NCBI RefSeq assembly: GCF_003074135.1 | Contig: NZ_PPDK01000003.1 | Location: 1 to 64,000, forward strand | Reading direction: 5' to 3' | DNA: 64,000 nt | DNA from: Euzebya tangerina | GTDB lineage: Bacteria; Actinomycetota; Nitriliruptoria; Euzebyales; Euzebyaceae | Shown here: positions 15,519-23,335 of the stretch, piece after piece | How positions within the stretch are numbered: position 1 is the first letter of the stretch | Layout: each line of letters begins with the position of its first letter | Notes under the pieces: model-generated | What the model saw: the letters and a program-made list of their open reading frames with translations, nothing else | Told to the model about the DNA's origin: nothing | The model's database searches: none | Program-made: the position numbers and the translations under genes

Positions 15519-16839
15519 CCTGGCCCCCGGCGCACGAATCGGCCCGTACGTGATCCGCAGCGTGGCCGGCCGCGGTGCGGTCGGCGTGGTCTACGCCGCC
15601 GATCACGAACAGCTCGACCGGCGCGTCGCGATCAAGACGCTGAACTCGCAGCTGGTCGGCGAGGAGACCTACCGGGCGCGCTTCCTCCGCGAGGCCGAGG
15701 GTGCCGCCCGCTTCGACCACCCCAACATCATCAACGTCTTCGACGCCGGTGAGCACGAGGGCGCCCCGTACCTGGTGATGACGTACGTGACCGGACCCGA
15801 CCTCGAGCAGGTCCTCTTCGACCGTGGCGGCAAGCTGGAGCCGGCCGAGACCGTGCTGATCTGTGCGGCCATCGCGGCGGCGCTCGACGCTGCCGGCGCG
15901 GTCGGCCTGGCCCATCGCGATGTCAAGCCGGCGAACATCATGTTGGAGGGCTGGGAGCCCGAGCGGTACGGCGGCCGACGACGGCGCCCGCACGTGTACC
16001 TGACCGACTTCGGGCTGCTCAAGTCCTCGGCGCAGGCGACGCTGACCAAGACCGGCCAGTTCGTGGGCACCCTGCTGTACATGTCGCCGGAGCAGATCAA
16101 CTCCGCGGCCGTCCCGGCGAGTGACCAGTACTCGTTGGCCTGTGTCATGTGGGAGTGCCTGACCGGCGACTACGCGTTCCGGCCGACCGGGAACTCGGTG
16201 CTGTCGCTGATCAAGGCCCACCTGACCGCGGATCCGCCCTCCATCTCACAACAGTCCGGCGGGATGTTGCCTGCGGCAGCCGACGCCGTGTTCCGGCGGG
16301 CACTGGCGAAGGACCCGTCGGAGCGCTTTGCGACCTGTACGGAGTTCGTGGACCACGCGACGCGGGCCCTGGGGCTTGGCGCGAGCGCGCCGCGCGTGGA
16401 GCCTGCTCCGCCGCTCGCGGCCGTCAACACGACGGCTGAGCTCGAGCGACGGCACCAGGATGACGATCGGGCCAGGCGCGATGGGGTCAGGCGCGATGGG
16501 TCGGTGACCCCTCCATCGCTGGCGGACCTCCCCCCGGTGCCGCTGGGTGACCTTCCACAGTCCGCGCCGGCAGACCTTCCTCCGGTCCCGCTGGGTGCCG
16601 ATCCGGTGTCGCCGGGGCAGCCGTACCCCTCGACGACCGATCCTGTCGCGGGAGCCGGAGATGCTGGTGCCGCCAGGTCAGGCCCCGTGGCCCCTCAGGA
16701 GCACGCCGGTCAACTGCCGCCGACCAACGTCCCGGCCCCCTCCCCCGGAGCTGACCGGCAGGTGAGGCGGATCGTGCTCGCGGTCCTCGTGGTGCTGGTG
16801 GTGGTGGCGCTGGCCGCCCTCGGCCTCTGGCTTCGATAG
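15511..16839 (+). CDS. serine/threonine protein kinase, PknB-like
   Basis: A 442-residue membrane kinase. The Gly loop is GRGAVGVVYAAD, the ATP-binding lysine is in RRVAIKTL, the catalytic loop is HRDVKPANIM, the metal site is DFGLL, and MSPEQ is the APE-equivalent, so catalytic residues are intact. After the kinase domain (about residues 1-290) comes a Pro-rich segment. One transmembrane helix (IVLAVLVVLVVVALAALGLW) lies at the very end with only an arginine beyond it, so there is no external sensor domain. GTG 15511 overlaps the upstream permease gene, implying coupled expression. It may sense via the TauE partner or simply be membrane-tethered. Confidence 0.93.
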   Translation: MSDLAPGARIGPYVIRSVAGRGAVGVVYAADHEQLDRRVAIKTLNSQLVGEETYRARFLREAEGAARFDHPNIINVFDAGEHEGAPYLVMTYVTGPDLEQVLFDRGGKLEPAETVLICAAIAAALDAAGAVGLAHRDVKPANIMLEGWEPERYGGRRRRPHVYLTDFGLLKSSAQATLTKTGQFVGTLLYMSPEQINSAAVPASDQYSLACVMWECLTGDYAFRPTGNSVLSLIKAHLTADPPSISQQSGGMLPAAADAVFRRALAKDPSERFATCTEFVDHATRALGLGASAPRVEPAPPLAAVNTTAELERRHQDDDRARRDGVRRDGSVTPPSLADLPPVPLGDLPQSAPADLPPVPLGADPVSPGQPYPSTTDPVAGAGDAGAARSGPVAPQEHAGQLPPTNVPAPSPGADRQVRRIVLAVLVVLVVVALAALGLWLR

Positions 16840-16881
16840 CGGCGCGCCTACAGCCCTGGGAGCGGTGCCGTCCGAGGCCGT

Positions 16882-17100
16882 CGACTCTCGGTACACCGCG
16901 GCCGGGCCTCCCACTCTCGGTGCACGCCGGGCAGCGCTGGCCGCGACCATGTGCTGAGAGTCGGCTCCCACCTGGCCAGGTACAACTCTCGGCACACTCG
17001 TCTTCACGGTTAGGCCGAGATCGTGTACCGAGAGTCGTTCGGGATCACGACGGCGTCTACTGAGAGTCGGCCGGACCCTGACGGCGTGTACCGAGAGTCG
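16882..17100. repeat. cluster of seven 15-bp motifs (GTGTACCGAGAGTCG)
   Basis: Seven copies of a 15-bp motif, consensus GTGTACCGAGAGTCG, lie between convergent genes. Plus-orientation copies are at 16949, 17023, 17055 and 17086; minus-orientation copies are at 16882, 16911 and 16983. Three (16882, 17023, 17086) are identical; the others differ by 1-3 bases. Start-to-start spacing is 29-40 bases, near three helical turns. The copies at 17023 and 17086 continue with TTCGGGA. No open frame here has a plausible start. The motif is not seen elsewhere in the window by eye. Its identity is unknown. Confidence 0.8.
16983..17037. terminator. possible bidirectional hairpin between convergent kinase and DoxX genes
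   Basis: The motif copy at 16983-16997 is complementary to the one at 17023-17037 at 13 of 15 positions, giving a stem with a 25-base loop. It lies between two genes that end toward each other, so it could stop transcription from both sides. It forms part of the seven-copy motif cluster. Confidence 0.35.
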
Positions 17101-17114
17101 TTCGGGACCCTGGA

Positions 17115-17594
17115 TCAGCCGCCGTCGCGCCGGATCCGCAGCGCCCACCAGATCAGCGGGAGCTGGAGGGGGAGGCGCAGGATCGCCGCCGTCCGAGATC
17201 CCAACCAGCCGTCGACCGGTAGGCCACCCGACAGCACGGTGTCGATGTTGGCCGGGAAGACCGCGATCAGCGTCGCCGCAGTGAGGGTCCCCCCGAACCG
17301 ACGGGTCCTGCGGTTCAGCAACAGACCAGCACAGAGGACCTCGACCACGCCCGAGCCGTACGTCAGCGGGCGGTGCAGCTCCTCCGGGATGGCTCGTGGC
17401 ATGACCATGTCGTAGGCCGCCGGAGCCAGGAAGTGGGTGATGCCGGCTCCGCCCATCAGCGCGGCCAGGCCGAGAACCCGCCACGAGGGTCGGGGACGCC
17501 CGGAGGGTGGTGGACCTGCATCGCCTGTGGTTCGACCGCGGCGGGGCTGGAGTCCGCCTGACTGCTGGGCCGTCTTGCCTCCACTCGCGGTCAA
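17115..17594 (-). CDS. DoxX-like membrane protein
   Basis: A 159-residue protein with about four membrane helices. The DoxX-type core is LGLAALMGGAGITHFLAP, AYDMVMPRAIPEELHRPLTY, GSGVVEVLCAGLLLNRRTRR and AVFPANIDTVLSG. Family members are small membrane proteins often linked to redox or thiol stress, with no firm enzymatic role. TTG 17594 was chosen because a strong GGGGAGG site lies four bases upstream on the minus strand. The first 40 residues are hydrophilic. The leader region of this gene contains nine copies of an 18-bp tandem repeat. Confidence 0.8.
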   Translation of the reverse strand: MTASGGKTAQQSGGLQPRRGRTTGDAGPPPSGRPRPSWRVLGLAALMGGAGITHFLAPAAYDMVMPRAIPEELHRPLTYGSGVVEVLCAGLLLNRRTRRFGGTLTAATLIAVFPANIDTVLSGGLPVDGWLGSRTAAILRLPLQLPLIWWALRIRRDGG

Positions 17595-17692
17595 TTCGCC
17601 TCCCCCGTTGTCGGGCTTCTCGGTGCTGCTGCGGCCCAGTGGGCCATCCTGCCTCCGCCTCGCGGCCGATCTGGGTTCGCCGGAGGCAGTTT

Positions 17693-17852
17693 GACCACAC
17701 CAGGCCGACTGACCACACCAAGCCGACTGACCACACCAGGCCGACTGACCACACCAAGCCGACAGACCACGCCAGGCCGACTGACCACGGCAGGCCGACT
17801 GACCGCGCCAGGCCGACTGACCACACCAGGCCGACTGACCACGGCAGGCCGA
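17693..17852 (+). repeat. 18-bp minisatellite, nine units
   Basis: Eight full units and one partial unit of GACCACACCAGGCCGACT lie head to tail between the start of the DoxX gene and the end of the upstream NAD-binding gene. Substitutions are limited to a few positions (ACACC, ACGGC, GCGCC; one CTC/ACA-type change). Because the unit is a multiple of three, it stays open in several frames, but no frame has a start with a ribosome site. It lies in the leader of the DoxX gene and could vary in copy number. Confidence 0.9.
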
Positions 17853-17862
17853 GGGGGCGCAT

Positions 17863-18723
17863 TCACGATGACCCGGCGATCTGCGTGCCGATGGCGTCCT
17901 CGGGGCGGCCGACCACACGCGCCAGCAGCGACCGAACCTCGGGGTCGAGCAGCCGATCAGCGTGCGGCGCCGGCGACCCCGCCCCCACGTTGGGCAGGCC
18001 CTCCGCCTCGCTACCAGCCGCCCCGCCCTCCACGACCGACGTGGCGTACACCGACAGATCACGGGTCCGCACCTGATCAGGCCCGGCCAGCGGCACCACG
18101 ACGTGCAGGGAGGTGTCGACGTCACGCTCCGCGTCAGCCATCACCGCGGTGGCGGCAACAGCGCCCGCCGGAATCGGCCAGTGCTCGCCCTCCTCGGGCA
18201 GGGTCCCCTCCGCGGTGCCGGCCAGTGCCCTGGTCAGCCGATCCGCGGGGTCGACGGTGAGGGCCGCCCGCAGGATGACGCTCTCCAGTGGGGCATCGGC
18301 GGCCATGTCCTCGGCCTCGGCCAGCGCCTCCAGCCACGGGTGGCCAGCCGGGTCGGTCACGGCCAGGTCGCTCAGCAGCACCAGCCGCTTGCAGCCGGCG
18401 CCGATCGCCGCGCCGACGACCGTCGCGGTCTGTTCGACGTAGGTGTCCGGGTCGTCCCCCGGCCGACCCAGCAGGTGCAGGACCGTGTGGACCTGCTCGA
18501 GCGCCGTCTCGACGTGCGCCTCATCGTCCAAGAACCCGTGGGCCACCTTGCAGCGCGACGCCCGCAGGTCCTCGCGGAGCTCATGGACCCGAGCCTGCTC
18601 GGCCGGGCCGGCCTCGGGAGCCGCTGCCTGGATGAACACACGGACCTCACCGCCACCGGCCAGCAACTGGTCGACAGCCCGTCGGCCGACGACGTCCTCG
18701 ACCCCCGTGACCATGACCGGCAT
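17863..18723 (-). CDS. NAD(P)-binding protein, atypical SDR/NmrA-like
   Basis: A 286-residue Rossmann-fold protein. The N-terminus PVMVTGVEDVVGRRAVDQLL follows the atypical SDR pattern with a degenerate dinucleotide glycine motif (TGVEDVVG instead of TGxxGxxG). GEVRVFIQ is strand 2, and TVLHLLGRPGDDPDTYVEQ with LVLLSDLAVTDPAG lies where NmrA/isomerase-like sugar-nucleotide dehydratase relatives bind substrate. No catalytic YxxxK is obvious, so it may be a regulator or a non-classical reductase. ATG 18723 gives the conserved start. The gene precedes the 18-bp repeat array and DoxX on the same strand. Confidence 0.65.
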   Translation of the reverse strand: MPVMVTGVEDVVGRRAVDQLLAGGGEVRVFIQAAAPEAGPAEQARVHELREDLRASRCKVAHGFLDDEAHVETALEQVHTVLHLLGRPGDDPDTYVEQTATVVGAAIGAGCKRLVLLSDLAVTDPAGHPWLEALAEAEDMAADAPLESVILRAALTVDPADRLTRALAGTAEGTLPEEGEHWPIPAGAVAATAVMADAERDVDTSLHVVVPLAGPDQVRTRDLSVYATSVVEGGAAGSEAEGLPNVGAGSPAPHADRLLDPEVRSLLARVVGRPEDAIGTQIAGSS

Positions 18724-18876
18724 GGCCGACAGTGTGCCAGCGCTTGCACGCCTCAACTGGCGTAGCGCAGCTGGGCAAGCTAGAACGTGCGGAGGACAAA
18801 CTGACTGGAGTCATGTTGCGCACGGCCGCGAAGCCGGCCAGCCACCGCACCACTCCCCCCACCCTGAGGACTGCCG

Positions 18877-20052
18877 ATGGACCTAACCCCGACACCCGAA
18901 CAGGTCACCTTCAGAGAAGAGGTCCGAGAGTGGCTCGAGGCCAACGTGCCCACCGACCTGCCGCCCCTGGAATCCAAGGAGGAGCTGCCGCTCTACCAAG
19001 CATGGGAGCGGAAGCTGTACGAGGCCGGCTACGCCGCGATCTCCTGGCCGAAGGAGTTCGGCGGGCGCGACGCCGACCTGATGACCCAGGCCATCTTCGC
19101 CGAGGAGTACGCCCGCGCCGGCGCCCCCACGCGCATCAACGTCCTCGGTCTGGGACTTGCCGGCCCAACGCTCATGGCGCGCGGAACGCAGGAGCAGCAG
19201 GCCCAGTGGTTGCCCGGCATCCTCTCCTGCGACGACATCTGGTGCCAGGGGTTCAGCGAGCCGGACGCCGGCTCCGACCTCGCCGCCATCCGCACCACGG
19301 CGGTGCTCGAGGACGACACCTACATCATCAACGGCCAGAAGATCTGGACCTCGCAGGGTCGCTACGCCGACTGGATGTTCGCGCTCGTGCGGACCAACCC
19401 CGACGTGCCCAAGCACAAGGGGATCACGTTCATCATGATCGACATGGCCTCCCCGGGCATCGAGGTCCGCAACATCGTCCAGATCAACAACGACGCCGGG
19501 TTCGCCGAGGTGTTCTTCGACGATGTCCGGGTCCCGGCCGCCAACGTCGTGGGAGGAGTGGACGACGGCTGGTCGGTCGCGATGACCACGCTGTCGTTCG
19601 AGCGGGGCACCGGCCTCGGCTCACACGTCCGGTTCCAGAGGAACCTGGACGATCTGGCCACGCTCGTGAAGGCGCGCGGCGTCGCCGACGACCCGCGGGT
19701 GCGCGACAAGGTTGCCGAGCTGCACATCCGCAACCAGGTCTTCCGCCACAACGGGGCCCGCACGCTCACCTCCCTGACCAACGGGAACGAACTCGGCCCC
19801 GAGGCCAGCCTCAACAAGCTGTTCTGGTCGACCATGGAACGCGACATCTTCGAGACCGGCATGGACGTCCTCGGCCCGTACGCCGAGCTGGAGGACCCGG
19901 GTCTGGACGGCGTCGACGCCAAGGCCTGGCACAAGACCTACTGGTACTCGCGGGCCGCCTGCATCTACGCGGGGACCAGCCAGATCCAGAAGAACATCAT
20001 CTCCGAACGAGTCCTGGGGCTCCCCAAAGAGCCCAAGATGGCTGCGAAGTAG
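18877..20052 (+). CDS. acyl-CoA dehydrogenase (subunit A of a likely heteromer)
   Basis: A 391-residue FAD-dependent acyl-CoA dehydrogenase catalysing the first oxidation step of beta-oxidation or side-chain breakdown. FSEPDAGSDLAAIRTTA and INGQKIWTSQGRYADW are flavin and substrate contacts. Near the C-terminus YAGTSQIQKNII replaces the usual YEGTSQIQ, so the classical catalytic glutamate position holds alanine. A glutamate in LSFERG could serve instead, as in isovaleryl-CoA-type enzymes. The gene is followed after 12 bases by a second, shorter dehydrogenase, as in actinobacterial alpha2beta2 FadE pairs. A GAGGA ribosome site precedes ATG 18877. Confidence 0.92.
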   Translation: MDLTPTPEQVTFREEVREWLEANVPTDLPPLESKEELPLYQAWERKLYEAGYAAISWPKEFGGRDADLMTQAIFAEEYARAGAPTRINVLGLGLAGPTLMARGTQEQQAQWLPGILSCDDIWCQGFSEPDAGSDLAAIRTTAVLEDDTYIINGQKIWTSQGRYADWMFALVRTNPDVPKHKGITFIMIDMASPGIEVRNIVQINNDAGFAEVFFDDVRVPAANVVGGVDDGWSVAMTTLSFERGTGLGSHVRFQRNLDDLATLVKARGVADDPRVRDKVAELHIRNQVFRHNGARTLTSLTNGNELGPEASLNKLFWSTMERDIFETGMDVLGPYAELEDPGLDGVDAKAWHKTYWYSRAACIYAGTSQIQKNIISERVLGLPKEPKMAAK

Positions 20053-20064
20053 AGGAATCAGACC

Positions 20065-21072
20065 ATGTACTTCGACTTCACCGATGACGCCAAGGACCTC
20101 GCCGCCGGCGCGCGGGAGTTCCTGACCGGCGAGTACTCCCCCTCCTACGTCCGCAGCGTGTGGGACTCCGACGAACCTCGCGATCCGGCCAAGTGGCAGC
20201 AGCTGGCCGAGACGGGCTTCGTCGGCGTCGCCATCGCAGAGGAGCACGGCGGCCTGGGCATGGGCGATGTGGAGATGGCCCTGCTGCTCGAGGAGGCCGG
20301 CCGGGCCAACCTGACCGAGCCGCTCCTCGAGACAGCCGCCGTCGCCGCACCGACCCTGGCCGACTACGCGCCGGAGGCGATGCAGAAGGAGTGGCTGCCG
20401 CTGGTCGCCGCTGGGGAGGCCATCATCGCCGTCAAGCTGGGCGACGCCCCGGCCGTGGCCGACGCCGATGTCGCGGCTGCCCTGCTGGTCGAGACCGACG
20501 GTGCCCTGCACCTGGTCCCGGCGGACGGCGTGAGCGCCAAACCGACGGGCTCGATCGACCTCTCCCGGCGCATGTTCACGGTGGAGGTCACCACCGGCCC
20601 CGACACGCTGGTGACCGACGACGCCGACGCCATCGCCCGCACCTTCGACCGTGGCGCCGTGGCGACGGCCGCGTGGCTGAACGGCATCGGGCAGCAGGTC
20701 CTCGAGATGAGCGTGGCCTACGTCAAGGAGCGCGAGCAGTTCGGCCGGCCGGTCGGGTCCTTCCAGGCGGTCAAGCACCTGTTGGCCGAGACCGTCCTGG
20801 ACGTCGAGACCTCACGGGCCGCGACCTGGTACGCCGCCTACGCGGTGCAGCACGATCTGGAGGATCGGGTCGAGGCGGCGAGTGTCGCCAAGGCCTTCGC
20901 CTCAGACGCCGAGCGGCTGGCCAACACCAACTCGCTGCAGGCTCACGGCGGGATCGGCTTCACCTGGGAGCACGACCTGCACCTGTGGCTGAAGCGCGGC
21001 AAGGCGCTGGAGGGCGCGTTCGGGACCGCGTCGTTCCACCGCGAGCGGGTCGCCCAGATCATCCTCGACTGA
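20065..21072 (+). CDS. acyl-CoA dehydrogenase (subunit B of a likely heteromer)
   Basis: A 335-residue protein, about 50 residues shorter than classic acyl-CoA dehydrogenases. The N-terminal helical domain (YFDFTDDAKDLAAGAREFL) and C-terminal helical domain (QQVLEMSVAYVKEREQFGRP, then FQAVKHLLAET) are clear, with HGGIGFTWEHDLHLWLKRG near the end. The middle beta domain is reduced and lacks the canonical flavin motifs. Together with its upstream partner it fits the heteromeric FadE type, in which each subunit contributes part of the flavin site. Mycobacterial examples act on CoA esters of steroid side chains; the substrate here is unknown. Confidence 0.9.
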   Translation: MYFDFTDDAKDLAAGAREFLTGEYSPSYVRSVWDSDEPRDPAKWQQLAETGFVGVAIAEEHGGLGMGDVEMALLLEEAGRANLTEPLLETAAVAAPTLADYAPEAMQKEWLPLVAAGEAIIAVKLGDAPAVADADVAAALLVETDGALHLVPADGVSAKPTGSIDLSRRMFTVEVTTGPDTLVTDDADAIARTFDRGAVATAAWLNGIGQQVLEMSVAYVKEREQFGRPVGSFQAVKHLLAETVLDVETSRAATWYAAYAVQHDLEDRVEAASVAKAFASDAERLANTNSLQAHGGIGFTWEHDLHLWLKRGKALEGAFGTASFHRERVAQIILD

Positions 21073-21189
21073 GGACTCGGTCGCCCTCCCCGGGCATGCC
21101 CTGCACTCAATCCACTCCTCAGTGACGAGTACACCGCCGGCGCAGCGGAGGACGTCACGTGTCCCGCACCGCCGCACCACCACCCTGGC

Positions 21190-21195
21190 TACGGT
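21190..21195 (+). promoter_or_regulatory. -10 box for leaderless DsbA-like gene
   Basis: TACGGT lies six bases before the GTG at 21202. No Shine-Dalgarno sequence is present. This decides the start: the in-frame GTG at 21196 would abut the -10 box. Confidence 0.35.
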
Positions 21196-21201
21196 GTGCG
21201 G

Positions 21202-21759
21202 GTGCTGACCCTGTTCCACGACCCGACGGACCCGGCCTCCGCCGTGGCCGTGGCCCGCTGCACCCGCTTGGCGGAGGAGGGGGTCCCCATCGAGTTCGAG
21301 GGGTTCGACGCCCTCGGGCTGGACCTCGCCATGCCCGTCGACCTGGGGATGCTTGCGCTGATCGGCCGACTGCAGGAGGAGGCCGCGGCCGAGGGCATCG
21401 TGCTCAACCGGCCCTCGGGACGTCCACCGAGCGCGCTGGCCCACGTGCTCATGCACCGGACCGAGGGCACCCCGGTCGCTCACCCGGTCCGGCACGCCGT
21501 GTACCAGGCCTACTGGGAGGACGATGCCGACATCGGCGACGCCGCCGTCCTGACCGAGGTGGCCGCCGCTGCGGGTGCGAACCCCGACACCGTTGCCGAC
21601 CTGCTGGCCGACCGTGTGGCCCTGGCGTCCCGTCGTCGAGAGATGGGAACCCACCGGCGAGAGGGGGTCGGCGGGGTTCCCGTCGTCCTGGCCAGCCGGA
21701 CCCTCATCCCCGGCCTGCTGGACGAGCAAGCCATACGGGACCTGGCCGCCGCCGTCTGA
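21202..21759 (+). CDS. DsbA/FrnE-like thioredoxin-fold protein lacking active cysteines
   Basis: A 185-residue protein resembling the DsbA/2-hydroxychromene-2-carboxylate isomerase group. The N-terminal strand is followed by FHDPTDPAS where active members have a CxxC, so no catalytic cysteine pair exists. A helical insertion occupies the middle (AAAEGIVLNRPSGRPPSALA). Near the C-terminus VGGVPVVLASRTLIPG carries the cis-proline loop of the thioredoxin fold. It has no signal peptide, so it is probably cytosolic. Loss of the cysteines suggests a non-redox role or a glutathione/mycothiol-type isomerase. The start was set by the leaderless promoter signal. Confidence 0.7.
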   Translation: MLTLFHDPTDPASAVAVARCTRLAEEGVPIEFEGFDALGLDLAMPVDLGMLALIGRLQEEAAAEGIVLNRPSGRPPSALAHVLMHRTEGTPVAHPVRHAVYQAYWEDDADIGDAAVLTEVAAAAGANPDTVADLLADRVALASRRREMGTHRREGVGGVPVVLASRTLIPGLLDEQAIRDLAAAV

Positions 21760-21838
21760 GTCGGATCGAACCGCACACCTGTCGCGGAGCGTCGAACGGC
21801 CACGGGGCAAGGGAGCCCCGGTACGTCACACTGGCCTG

Positions 21839-23254
21839 ATGCAACGTATTGCCGGCCGCTACGAGCTCCTTCGCCTGCTCGGCGAGGGAGGGATGGCGCA
21901 GGTGCACCTGGCCCGGGACCAGGTGCTCGACCGCCAGGTGGCCCTCAAGCTGCTCCGCAGCGACATCGGACAGGACGAGGTCCTGCGCGAGCGGTTCCTC
22001 CGCGAGGCCAAGCTGGCCGCCCGCCTGACCCACGAGAACATCGTCCGCGTCTACGACACCGGCATCGACGAGGACGTGCCGTGGATGGCGATGGAACTGG
22101 TCGAGGGGCGCTCCCTGCGTGACGAGATGACCGACTCCGGTCAGATGCCCGTCGGACGATCCTTGGAGCTGGTCGAGCAGGTCCTCGCCGGCCTGGGTGC
22201 CGCCCACGAGGCTGGCATCGTCCACCGGGACATCAAGCCCTCCAACGTCTTGGTCAACGGTCGGGCGCAGCTCAGCGACTTCGGGATCGCCAAGAGCCTG
22301 CAGGGCGGTGGCGACCTGACCCAGACCAACCAGTTCCTGGGAACCCCCAAGTACACCGCACCCGAGGTCGCAACGGGCTTCCCGGCCACACCCCAATCCG
22401 ATCTGTACTCCACCGCCGTGGTGCTGTGGGAGATGCTGGCCGGCGCCCCGCCGTTCGAGCACGACAACGCGCTGGCCCTGGCGATGATGCACCAGACCGA
22501 CGATCTGCCCGCCCTGGGCGAGCGCCGCCCCGACCTGCCTGCCGCCCTGATCGCCGCGATCGAAGCCGGACTGGCCAAGGAGCCGACCGACCGACCCGAC
22601 CACGCCGCAGGGTTCACCGCGCTGCTCAAGGCCGGCCTGTCCGGCGACACCGTCGCGCTGGCTGCCGCCACCGCACCGACGGCCGCCCTGCCCCGGGTGT
22701 CGATCGTCGACCCGGACGTGCCGCCCACCGTCGACCCGGATCAGGCCACCGTGGCGATGCCGCAGCCGCAGCAGACGGCGGCGCCCGGTGCGGGTGGCAG
22801 CAACCCTCCCCCGAGGTCGGGGGACCGGCCGAGCGCCGCGCAGCGGCCACCCCGCCGCCGGAACGCCCCCGGTCTCATCCTGCTGGTGGTCCTGCTCATC
22901 GCAGCCGCGGCGGTCGCCTACACCACCCTGGTCGACACCGGCACCGAGCCGGACGTGCCGGCCACACCGACGGCCACACCGACGGTCTCCCCGACAGCCA
23001 CACCCACGTCCGAGCCGCCCACCGACGCGGCTCCCGCCGCACCAGCACCAACCACCGACGCGACGGCGGAGCCCGACCCCGTCCAGCCAGTTCCCACAGC
23101 CACCCAGCCGCAGCCGACCGGCGAGCCGGCCCCGACGCAGCCGGCCGAGCCAGCGCCCGACCCCCAACCCACCGTGGAGCCCACCTCCCCCGCGACCCCC
23201 GAGCCGCTGGAGCCACCGGAGCCGACCCCCGAACCGCTGTCCTCGCCTGCCTGA
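21839..23254 (+). CDS. serine/threonine protein kinase, PknB-like
   Basis: A 471-residue membrane kinase. The Gly loop GEGGMAQVHLARD, the lysine in RQVALKLL, the catalytic loop HRDIKPSNVLV, DFGIAKSL and APEVATG are all intact, and the domain covers residues 1-270. A Pro-rich juxtamembrane segment leads to one helix (LILLVVLLIAAAAVAYTTLV). About 110 external residues follow, almost entirely Thr, Pro, Ala and Glu, resembling a cell-wall-spanning stalk rather than PASTA domains. The ATG at 21839 has no ribosome site and may be leaderless. Regulator and substrates are unknown. It is the second PknB-type kinase in the window. Confidence 0.93.
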   Translation: MQRIAGRYELLRLLGEGGMAQVHLARDQVLDRQVALKLLRSDIGQDEVLRERFLREAKLAARLTHENIVRVYDTGIDEDVPWMAMELVEGRSLRDEMTDSGQMPVGRSLELVEQVLAGLGAAHEAGIVHRDIKPSNVLVNGRAQLSDFGIAKSLQGGGDLTQTNQFLGTPKYTAPEVATGFPATPQSDLYSTAVVLWEMLAGAPPFEHDNALALAMMHQTDDLPALGERRPDLPAALIAAIEAGLAKEPTDRPDHAAGFTALLKAGLSGDTVALAAATAPTAALPRVSIVDPDVPPTVDPDQATVAMPQPQQTAAPGAGGSNPPPRSGDRPSAAQRPPRRRNAPGLILLVVLLIAAAAVAYTTLVDTGTEPDVPATPTATPTVSPTATPTSEPPTDAAPAAPAPTTDATAEPDPVQPVPTATQPQPTGEPAPTQPAEPAPDPQPTVEPTSPATPEPLEPPEPTPEPLSSPA

Positions 23255-23335
23255 GCCCACCTGACGGGCTGATGACCGCTCGGAGTACGGTGGGACGGCC
23301 CAGCCACCCACCGTCCTGCCGCCCTTGGAGGCCAC

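Noticed and set aside
16882-17100. CRISPR array
   Set aside because: The units are 15 bp, occur in both orientations and have irregular spacers of 14-25 bases; no cas genes are present.
17693-17852. CRISPR array or translated repeat protein
   Set aside because: The units are contiguous without spacers, and no frame has a start with a ribosome site; a minisatellite explains it.
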